A stretch of DNA of 64,000 nt from Acidimicrobiaceae bacterium. GTDB lineage: Bacteria; Actinomycetota; Acidimicrobiia; Acidimicrobiales; RAAP-2. Where the stretch lies: the NCBI GenBank assembly GCA_947455165.1, contig CANGMP010000003.1, forward strand, positions 1 to 64,000, read 5' to 3'. A program made the position numbers and the translations under genes. A model generated the notes under the pieces. It made no database searches and had not been told where the DNA came from. It saw only the letters and a list, made by a program, of their open reading frames with translations. This document shows positions 58,414 to 64,000 of this stretch, piece after piece; position 1 is the first letter of the stretch; each line of letters opens with the position of its first letter.

Positions 58414-59880
58414 GTGAACTCAGTCAACGCTGAGGGAGCCCCTCGCTACTACGGACGCCCTCTTCCCACTCCTAGCCGCTTCCAACTCGCCCAGCGCGGT
58501 TGGCGTATCGCGCGCGCCTTTGTGCCTCGAGTGGGACCAGTGGCGCTGCGTCAACTCCGCACGGCCTCCAAGGGGCCGCTCGACGCGGCCCTCTTTGCTA
58601 AGCCCCTGCGCGAGTCGTTCGAAAAGGTGGGCGGAACGTTCGTCAAGTTTGGCCAAATTATTGCCTCGTCGCCCGGCCTCTTTGGCGAAGAGTTGGCCAA
58701 CGAGTTCCGCTCGTGTCTCGACACCGGTCCCGTGGTGGCTATTGAACAAGTGCGGGCCATTGTTGAAGAGGAGCTAGGTCGTTCCATCGAGGAGGTCTTT
58801 GCCACCTTTGATCCCACGCCCATTGGACGCGCATCAATTGCGGTCGTGCATCGCGCCACGCTCCACGACGGAACTGAGGTGGCTGTCAAGGTCTTGCGCC
58901 CCGGTATTGATCAGTTGGTGGCCACCGATCTCGATTTGATGCAGCCAATGTTTGACATTCTGGTCAAGCAGACTGGGGCTCAGCTGGCCGGAGCCACCCT
59001 CCAGCAGCTCGACGGCCTGCGCGTCCAGATCGGCGAAGAGCTCGACCTACGAAATGAAGCGCGCGCCCTGGTCCACTTTCGTCACCTGACTGACGAGTCG
59101 GAGCTTGATCTCATCGCCGTACCCCGTCCCTACCCGGAGTTTTCTGGGCGGAATGTCTTGACGATGGAGTTTCTCGACGGCGTGGCAATTGACGATCTCA
59201 GCAAGGTCGAGGCCCTCGGGCTCGATCCCGCACCGGTGCTTGAGCAACTGATTCGTGGTTTTTTCACCATGACGGTTCGATGGGGCACCTTTCACGGAGA
59301 CGTGCACGCCGGCAACTTGTTGATGTTGCGCGATGGTCGAATCGGCGTCATTGACTGGGGCATTGTCGGCCGACTCGACGCCGCGACCCACCGATTCTTC
59401 ACCAAGATGTTGAGTGCCGTACTGGGCGACGAATCGGCGTGGCGCGAGGTTACCGATTTCATCATTGGCAACTACGGGACGGCGATTCGCGAAGCCATGG
59501 GTATGGATGACGAGCAGCTCGCCCAGTTCATGCGCATGATGATTGAGCCGATTCTGCTGCGCCCCTTCGGCGAAGTCTCCTTCGCCGAAATGATGAATAT
59601 GACCCAGGTGCAGGTCGCCCAAGCCAACGGCGTGGAGTGGCAGCACCAGAGCTGGCGCCAACTCTTTCAGCGCATTCGGATGCAGCGCAAACTCCACCGT
59701 ATGGCCGTGGCCGGCGGCGGCCTCATGACCGAGTTTGACCGGGGTAACTTCCTGCTCGGCAAGCAGCTCATGTATTTCGAGCGCTACGGCCGTCTCTATC
59801 TGGCCGATCGTGCCATCTTGTCGGACCGTCCCTTCCTCGAAAAACTGCTGGCCGACTACGCCACTGATGAGAGCGCCTAG
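58414..59880 (+). CDS. ABC1/AarF/UbiB-family atypical kinase
   Basis: The 488-residue protein has the KxGQ-type motif near the N-terminus (GGTFVKFGQIIASSPGLFGEELANEF), EVAVKVLRPG with the ATP Lys, HGDVHAGNLLM as catalytic loop and GVIDWGIVG as metal motif. Family members support ubiquinone or other isoprenoid-lipid metabolism; in a menaquinone organism the exact role is not known. No C-terminal membrane helix is obvious. A longer start at 58405 is possible. Confidence 0.88.
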   Translation: MNSVNAEGAPRYYGRPLPTPSRFQLAQRGWRIARAFVPRVGPVALRQLRTASKGPLDAALFAKPLRESFEKVGGTFVKFGQIIASSPGLFGEELANEFRSCLDTGPVVAIEQVRAIVEEELGRSIEEVFATFDPTPIGRASIAVVHRATLHDGTEVAVKVLRPGIDQLVATDLDLMQPMFDILVKQTGAQLAGATLQQLDGLRVQIGEELDLRNEARALVHFRHLTDESELDLIAVPRPYPEFSGRNVLTMEFLDGVAIDDLSKVEALGLDPAPVLEQLIRGFFTMTVRWGTFHGDVHAGNLLMLRDGRIGVIDWGIVGRLDAATHRFFTKMLSAVLGDESAWREVTDFIIGNYGTAIREAMGMDDEQLAQFMRMMIEPILLRPFGEVSFAEMMNMTQVQVAQANGVEWQHQSWRQLFQRIRMQRKLHRMAVAGGGLMTEFDRGNFLLGKQLMYFERYGRLYLADRAILSDRPFLEKLLADYATDESA

Positions 59881-59923
59881 CCCGATACGCTGAAGGGGAC
59901 TCAAGTTCTCTAAAGGAGACCCC

Positions 59924-60115
59924 GTGAAAGTTGTCGTTGACTTCGACCTGTGCGCCAGCAACGCCGTGTGCATGAGCATCGCCCCCGAAATCTTTGAAGT
60001 GCGCGATGACGGTTACCTCTACATCCTGAACGAAAACCCCGGTCCCGAGCTCGAAGAGAAGCTCCGCGACGCCGTCAACGGCTGTCCGACCGGTGCCATC
60101 AGCATTGGCGAATAA
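59924..60115 (+). CDS. Small [3Fe-4S] ferredoxin
   Basis: The 63-residue protein has the pattern C10-x5-C16 and C54-P, which binds a [3Fe-4S] cluster. The middle position that would complete a [4Fe-4S] site is Asn13. Ferredoxins of this form usually feed cytochromes P450, but no P450 gene is nearby. GTG start with a clear AAAGGAG site. It is followed by gltX after only three bases. Confidence 0.9.
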   Translation: MKVVVDFDLCASNAVCMSIAPEIFEVRDDGYLYILNENPGPELEEKLRDAVNGCPTGAISIGE

Positions 60116-60118
60116 GTC

Positions 60119-61567
60119 GTGACCGCGACTCGCGTCCGGTTCGCACCAAGTCCCACGGGGTACTTCCACGTTGGATCGGCCCGTTCCGCGCTCTTTAATT
60201 GGTTCGTAGCGCGTCAAGCCGACGACGGCGTCTTCTTGCTGCGTATCGAAGACACTGACGCCGACCGCAACCGTGAAGAGTGGGTCGACGGCATTGTTGA
60301 AGCCATGGAGTGGCTGGGTCTTCATGCCGACGAGGGCCCGTTTCGCCAAAGCGACAATGCGCCGGCCCACCAGGCCGCTATCGACCAACTCTTCGCCGGC
60401 GGCTACCTCTACTTCTGCGACTGCACAGGTGATGCCGTGCAGTCGCGCAAGGGTGACAACAAGACCCCCGGATACGACGGCTTTTGCCGAGACCGAGGCC
60501 TCGAGCGATCGGCCACAACGGGTATTCGATTTAAGACGCCGCTCGAGGGTGGCACCACGGTGCGTGACCTCATTCGTGGCGACGTGGAGTTCTCCCACTC
60601 AGTCATTGATGACTTCATCATTGCCAAGTCGTCGGGCGCCGTCCTCTTCGCCCTGGCCAACGTGGTTGATGACCGCAACGACCGCATCACGCACGTCATT
60701 CGTGGTGAAGAGCACTTGCCCAACACACCCAAGCAGATTCTTCTCTGGGAGGCCCTCAACGCCGTAACGGGCGTCGCGACGCCGACCCCCGTCTACGCCC
60801 ATCTGCCCCTCCTCGTCAATGAGCAGCGCAAGAAGCTTTCGAAGCGCAAAGATCCCGTGGCCACCGAGCAGTATCGCGACGAGGGATACCTCCCCGAAGC
60901 CTTTGTGAACTACTTAGCCCTGCTGGGCTGGTCGCCTCGAGGTGATGAGGAGAAGGTCCCCGTAGCGCAACTCATTGCTGAGTTCCGTCTAGAAGACGTC
61001 TCGCACTCACCGGCCTTCTTTGATGTCAAGAAGCTCCAACACCTAAACGGCGAATACATTCGCGAGATGCCCCTCGAGCAGTTCATTGCCCATTCAATGC
61101 CGTGGGTGAGCCCAGATCCGGCGGCGTGGTCGCCATCCGCGCTGTCGCTGCCGTGGCGTCCGGAGCAGTTTGATTACGAGCGGTACGCGACGATTGCGCC
61201 GCTCGTGCAAGAACGAATCAGTCTGATGAGCGAAATCGCACCCATGATTGACTTCCTCTTTCTTCCCGAGCCACCGATGGACGCCGAGGCATTCGCCAAG
61301 TCAGTCGCGAAAGACGAAACGGCCCGAGTCATTCTTCGCGAACTTGCCGCTGAACTTTCGACAACTTCGTGGGATCGCGACACCCTGCACGCATGCGTGG
61401 TCGGCGTGGGCGAACGTCACGAGTGGAACCTGAGAAAGACGCAAGCACCCGTGCGCTGTGCCGTAACGGGCAAGTTGGTCGGGCCACCGCTCTTTGAGTC
61501 GATGGAGCTACTCGGTCGAGACGAAACGATTCGACGAATCGTGGATGCGGCGGAGCGTGCCTCGTGA
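60119..61567 (+). CDS. gltX: Glutamyl-tRNA synthetase
   Basis: Class I synthetase of 482 residues. It has the HIGH-type motif FHVGS (16-20) after RFAPSPTGY, a DTDADRN motif, and the KMSKS-type KLSKRKDP near residue 240. It charges tRNA-Glu, supplying HemA with its substrate; tRNA-Glu itself lies 0.8 kb downstream. It may also charge tRNA-Gln if GatCAB is present. GTG start; overlaps the next gene by four bases. Confidence 0.96.
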   Translation: MTATRVRFAPSPTGYFHVGSARSALFNWFVARQADDGVFLLRIEDTDADRNREEWVDGIVEAMEWLGLHADEGPFRQSDNAPAHQAAIDQLFAGGYLYFCDCTGDAVQSRKGDNKTPGYDGFCRDRGLERSATTGIRFKTPLEGGTTVRDLIRGDVEFSHSVIDDFIIAKSSGAVLFALANVVDDRNDRITHVIRGEEHLPNTPKQILLWEALNAVTGVATPTPVYAHLPLLVNEQRKKLSKRKDPVATEQYRDEGYLPEAFVNYLALLGWSPRGDEEKVPVAQLIAEFRLEDVSHSPAFFDVKKLQHLNGEYIREMPLEQFIAHSMPWVSPDPAAWSPSALSLPWRPEQFDYERYATIAPLVQERISLMSEIAPMIDFLFLPEPPMDAEAFAKSVAKDETARVILRELAAELSTTSWDRDTLHACVVGVGERHEWNLRKTQAPVRCAVTGKLVGPPLFESMELLGRDETIRRIVDAAERAS

Positions 61568-62211
61568 TCTTTGGACCCTTCAAGTTGATTTTGAAGATTA
61601 TTTCGCTCTTTCTCAGCATCGTGATCTTGTATTTCGCCTTTGGCTTTGTCCAGATCTGGATGGCCGGACGTGAACACTCGCACCGTCCGAGCGATGCCAT
61701 TCTCGTCTTTGGAACCCGACAGAACAACTGCGTGCCCTCACCAACCTTGGCTGGGCGTCTCGACGAGGCGGTTCGTCTCTACAACCTGCACCTCGCTCCG
61801 TGGGTTGTCGTCACGGGATTCAAGCAGCCCGGAGACGTCTGCACGGAGGCACAGGCCTCGGCCCGCTATCTGATTCAGCACGGCGTTCCCGCTCGAGTCA
61901 TCTTGCAAGGGGCCGGAACTGATACCTGGCAAAACGTCTCAACGACAATGGCGGTGATGAACGCCCACCAGATTCACTCGGTGCTCGTCGTTTCGGACAC
62001 GTTTCATGTCTATCGCTGCACCCAAATCGCCAAGGCCCAGGGCCTTGACGCGGTGCCGAGTGCCACCACCACCAGCTTCGTTAAGGGGTCGCACCTCCTG
62101 ACCTACTACCTCGGCGAGACCTTTCGCGTTGGAATTGCACGCATTGTGGGCTATCAGCGCTTGAGTCAGTGGACGGCGACGGCCCGCGAGGTAGTTCCCG
62201 TCAAGAACTGA
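61564..62211 (+). CDS. YdcF/SanA-like DUF218 membrane protein
   Basis: The 215-residue protein has an N-terminal membrane helix (LILKIISLFLSIVILYFAFGFV) and a DUF218 domain: AILVFGTRQNN, LAGRLDEAVRLYN, VVTGFKQPGDVCTEAQASARYL, TDTWQNVSTTMAVM and VLVVSDTFHVYRC. SanA proteins act in envelope maintenance. The fold resembles a nucleotide-binding Rossmann protein; the ligand is unknown. Coupled to gltX by a four-base overlap with a GTG start. Confidence 0.88.
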   Translation: MIFGPFKLILKIISLFLSIVILYFAFGFVQIWMAGREHSHRPSDAILVFGTRQNNCVPSPTLAGRLDEAVRLYNLHLAPWVVVTGFKQPGDVCTEAQASARYLIQHGVPARVILQGAGTDTWQNVSTTMAVMNAHQIHSVLVVSDTFHVYRCTQIAKAQGLDAVPSATTTSFVKGSHLLTYYLGETFRVGIARIVGYQRLSQWTATAREVVPVKN

Positions 62212-62239
62212 CCCGAACGGAGACCCTGTTCGCATCGGT

Positions 62240-62245
62240 TAGAAT
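62240..62245 (+). promoter_or_regulatory. -10 element of tRNA-Gln
   Basis: TAGAAT lies 12 bases before the predicted tRNA 5' end, a usual distance for a stable RNA promoter with a short leader. Confidence 0.45.
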
Positions 62246-62257
62246 GGACTCTGCCCT

Positions 62258-62329
62258 TCGGGGGTGGTGTAATTGGCAACACAAGTGGTTCTGGTCCATT
62301 TATTCAGGGTTCGAGTCCTTGCCCCCGAG
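62258..62329 (+). tRNA. tRNA-Gln (anticodon CTG)
   Basis: The cloverleaf can be drawn by hand. The acceptor stem pairs TCGGGGG with CCCCCGA. The D arm contains AATTGGCAAC. The anticodon stem pairs AGTGG with CCATT around loop TTCTGGT (anticodon CTG), and the T arm is CAGGG-TTCGAGT-CCTTG. CCA is not encoded. Confidence 0.9.
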
Positions 62330-62351
62330 CGAACAGCAGTACGAAGTCCGG

Positions 62352-62357
62352 TAGGAT
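62352..62357 (+). promoter_or_regulatory. -10 element of tRNA-Glu
   Basis: TAGGAT lies 17 bases before the tRNA-Glu 5' end, after the end of tRNA-Gln, so tRNA-Glu may have its own promoter. Confidence 0.4.
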
Positions 62358-62374
62358 GAAGTGCTGCTTTACAT

Positions 62375-62450
62375 GGTCCCATCGTCTAGTGGCCTAGGAC
62401 ACCACCCTCTCAAGGTGGATGCACGGGTTCGAATCCCGTTGGGACTGCCA
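62375..62450 (+). tRNA. tRNA-Glu (anticodon CTC)
   Basis: The acceptor stem pairs GGTCCCA with TGGGACT (first pair G-U). The D arm contains CTAGTGGCCTAGG. The anticodon stem pairs CCACC with GGTGG around CTCTCAA, giving anticodon CTC. The T arm is ACGGG-TTCGAAT-CCCGT. CCA is encoded at 62448-62450, unlike tRNA-Gln. Besides translation it supplies the C5 heme pathway. Confidence 0.93.
62435..62450 (+). repeat. 3' end of tRNA-Glu, first copy of a 16-bp direct repeat
   Basis: CCCGTTGGGACTGCCA recurs as CCCGCTGGGACTGCCA at 63849-63864, with 15 of 16 bases identical. Confidence 0.55.
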
Positions 62451-62593
62451 CATGCCCTATGGGGAGTTCCGTCATTCTCGCGCCAAAGTAAAGCGTTAGT
62501 GACGGGGCTAAGGGACGAGATCATTTATTTAGCCCGCGGTTGCCGATGCTGCAACGGGGCACTACCTCTTGCAGCGCGATGTATTCGAGGTGA

Positions 62594-63544
62594 TTAGCCC
62601 TCTACCTCGGGCGGCTGAGGGGAAATCGCCATCAAACCTTGGAGTCGGCGCATGGCGTCATCCATCGTGCCGAGGTTGCCATCAAGGAAAAGCACGTTGC
62701 CCTTGCCGTCTTTGGCTACGTCACGGATTGTTTCGGTCCACAAGGTCAGGGCGAGCACCCCAGAACCCACTCCGGAGTTTTCGAGCAACCGTGCTGAGTC
62801 CGAAAGGCCTTGGGCGAGAGCAGTTCGAAAATTTGCGAGACCCTCACCACGCAACTTGGCCGCCGTGGCTTCGTTCTCTGCCGCGATGCGAATGGCGGCT
62901 CCTTCCGCTTCGGCCTGCTTAGTGCGAGTGATGAGGAGTGCCTGGCCTTCGAATTCGGCCGCCCGCTGAGCATTTGTCGCGGCCACGACTCGACTCATGG
63001 AGGTCATGACTTCTTGGTCAAAGCTGATGTCGTTGATTGCGAGGTCGAGCAGGCTATAACCCCAGCCCGCTAGCTGTTCATTGAGGCTCTCTTTCGCGTG
63101 GCTGGCAATTTCGGTGCGCAGGCCCAGGACTTCGGCCTGCTTCTTGGTGGCCACAAACTCGCGAACCGAAGCTTCAACGGCGGAGGTCATGGCCGTTGTG
63201 AATGCGCGAGCGTCGATGAACTTGAATGCAACGAGCTGGATTGTTTCGGCGTGGTGATCGGAGACCGTGAAAATAATGGTCGCTTTGAAGTGAACGGCGG
63301 CTTGGTCGCTCGTGATAGCGGCAAACTCCAGCTGGGACGTCTGGTTCTGGACAGGCACCTTCCAACGCACTTTTTCAATGAGAGGGATGACGAGATTAAG
63401 TCCTGGATTTATGACTCGTCGATACTTACCAAACAGGGTGACAACGCCGACGTGCGCCTGGTCGATAGTGCGCAAACCGGTGGCGATTATCACCACGAGA
63501 AGGATGACAGCCAAAGTAATCAGGCCGGAAATGGTGCTGCTCAT
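62594..63544 (-). CDS. SPFH/band 7 (stomatin-like) membrane protein
   Basis: The 316-residue protein has one N-terminal membrane helix (GLITLAVILLVVIIATGL), then an SPFH domain beginning IDQAHVGVVTLFGKYRRVINPGLNLVIPLIEKV, and an Ala/Glu-rich helical segment (about 195-260) typical of stomatin oligomers. Such proteins form rings at membrane microdomains and may regulate proteases, but no NfeD partner gene is seen here. GAGGAG precedes the ATG. Codon use is less GC-rich than in the respiratory operons. It lies just after the tRNA pair, inside the repeat-bounded interval. Confidence 0.88.
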   Translation of the reverse strand: MSSTISGLITLAVILLVVIIATGLRTIDQAHVGVVTLFGKYRRVINPGLNLVIPLIEKVRWKVPVQNQTSQLEFAAITSDQAAVHFKATIIFTVSDHHAETIQLVAFKFIDARAFTTAMTSAVEASVREFVATKKQAEVLGLRTEIASHAKESLNEQLAGWGYSLLDLAINDISFDQEVMTSMSRVVAATNAQRAAEFEGQALLITRTKQAEAEGAAIRIAAENEATAAKLRGEGLANFRTALAQGLSDSARLLENSGVGSGVLALTLWTETIRDVAKDGKGNVLFLDGNLGTMDDAMRRLQGLMAISPQPPEVEG

Positions 63545-63569
63545 TAAATGCTCCTCGTCGACATTGACG

Positions 63570-63618
63570 CGTTAGTTCTCTTTGATTCCACAATACGCCC
63601 AATGAGAGAGAACTAACG
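63570..63618. repeat. 12-bp perfect inverted repeat upstream of the SPFH gene
   Basis: CGTTAGTTCTCT (63570-63581) and AGAGAACTAACG (63607-63618) are exact reverse complements with a 25-base spacer. The left arm starts 26 bases from the SPFH start codon, so it covers the promoter or 5' leader. Confidence 0.7.
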
Positions 63619-63848
63619 AACGGAAATTCAAGTTCTTCCGAGCCAACCAATCTTGTCCGGTCCAGTTGGTCGCTGAAATTGAGCTCAACTCGATTTCGTC
63701 ATGGTCGAATGCAACTGACAAGCCGATCACTGGACTCTGGCGTGTCATTCTTGCTGGGTGGGCGACATTCCCTTTGGCGCCTATGGGCTGTCATGCCGAG
63801 ATTCTTGAAACCAGACTGCTCTAATGTTCGACCCGGTTCCACAATGGG

Positions 63849-63864
63849 CCCGCTGGGACTGCCA
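63849..63864 (+). repeat. Second copy of the tRNA-Glu 3' end, candidate att-like site
   Basis: CCCGCTGGGACTGCCA repeats the last 16 bases of tRNA-Glu including CCA with one mismatch, in the same orientation, 1,414 bases downstream. Confidence 0.5.
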
Positions 63865-63937
63865 AAAATCAGTGACGAACCATCGGGAATCGAGACTGCC
63901 TGAATTCTTTGTCATAGGTCAGTATCAGCATTGAGGC

Positions 63938-64000
63938 ATGATAAAAGAACGTTACGTCTTGGACGGTGAGTCGCTTGTTTCGCTAGCGGAACTCAAAGGT
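63938..64000 (+). CDS. 5' end of a gene cut by the window edge
   Basis: The frame is open from ATG 63938 to the last base, 21 codons (begins MIKERYVLDGESLVSL). A GAGG lies very close upstream, so the start is uncertain. The YVLDGESLVSLAEL pattern recalls the N-terminus of barstar-type inhibitors, but the fragment is too short for a family call. Confidence 0.35.
   Translation, partial: MIKERYVLDGESLVSLAELKG

Larger units (their letters stand above)
63545..63937. other. Intergenic region with inverted repeats, no convincing gene
   Basis: This stretch of about 390 bases is less GC-rich than most of the window. It holds a 12-base perfect inverted repeat (63570-63618), a nine-base imperfect palindrome GAAATTGAG/CTCGATTTC (63675-63697) and the second copy of the tRNA-Glu 3' end (63849-63864). 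Short open frames in it show no codon bias or ribosome-binding sites. Confidence 0.6.

Noticed and set aside
62505-62535. GGGCTAA/TTAGCCC inverted repeat after tRNA-Glu as a terminator.
   Set aside because: Seven pairs with a 17-base loop and no following T-run; it could be a weak structure only.
63679-63903. A 74-codon plus-strand open frame in the intergenic region.
   Set aside because: No ribosome-binding site, no codon bias and it spans the tRNA-end repeat.

Overview
The window is a GC-rich, densely packed bacterial chromosome segment with no insertion sequences, CRISPR arrays or rRNA. Gene content points to an actinobacterium: an MshA-like glycosyltransferase next to a YbjN gene, Rex, a geranylgeranyl (menaquinone) reductase, a diheme QcrC with QcrA/QcrB, CtaF, HemY/HemH of the coproporphyrin type and HelD. 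GTG starts and 4-base ATGA/GTGA overlaps are frequent. The combination resembles compact aquatic Acidimicrobiia; that placement is my inference, not a database result.

Layout. 1-2.1 kb: end of an mshA-like gene, YbjN protein, proC. 2.1-9 kb: rex followed by a heme operon (hemA, hemC, hemD, hemB, hemL) and an unknown membrane-anchored protein. 9-11.2 kb, minus strand: ZIP transporter and menaquinone/geranylgeranyl reductase. 11.3-26.4 kb: complete 14-gene nuoA-N operon for respiratory complex I, with an ATP-grasp gene coupled to its end. 27.2-30.2 kb: a giant MprF-like membrane protein with a degenerate phosphoesterase N-terminus. 30.3-34.1 kb: a HAD phosphatase, then hemE-hemH-hemY on the minus strand. 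34.2-36.5 kb: HelD-type helicase. 36.6-41.5 kb: ctaE-qcrC-qcrA-qcrB (cytochrome bcc and oxidase subunit III) and a phosphodiester-glycosidase-like protein. 42.2-45.1 kb, minus strand: ctaC-ctaD-ctaF. 45.3-54.4 kb: mixed small genes (tatA, CopD-like, enoyl-CoA hydratase, GH1-like, DedA, DoxD-Rieske fusion, hydrolases, amine-oxidase-like flavoprotein, ogt). 54.5-57.3 kb: three-gene proton-translocating transhydrogenase. 57.4-62.2 kb: aldo/keto reductase, AarF kinase, 3Fe-4S ferredoxin, gltX, DUF218 protein. 62.3-64 kb: tRNA-Gln, tRNA-Glu, an SPFH protein and a less dense, less GC-rich stretch.

The genes form an aerobic respiratory core: NADH enters complex I, menaquinone is processed by the reductase, the bcc complex and aa3 oxidase complete the chain, transhydrogenase balances NADH and NADPH, Rex senses NADH/NAD, and two clusters make the heme the cytochromes need. 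Tat export is represented by TatA, and two Rieske proteins have twin-arginine segments.

The most distinctive signals are: a recurring TAnnnT-6nt-start-codon arrangement suggesting leaderless transcription; a fused pseudo-phosphoesterase/MprF protein; a copy of the 3' end of tRNA-Glu 1.4 kb downstream of the gene; perfect inverted repeats upstream of ctaC and of the SPFH gene; and shortened or rearranged family members (GH1-like, DoxD-Cys4-Rieske). I did not see an obvious defence system or other wholly new multi-gene system.
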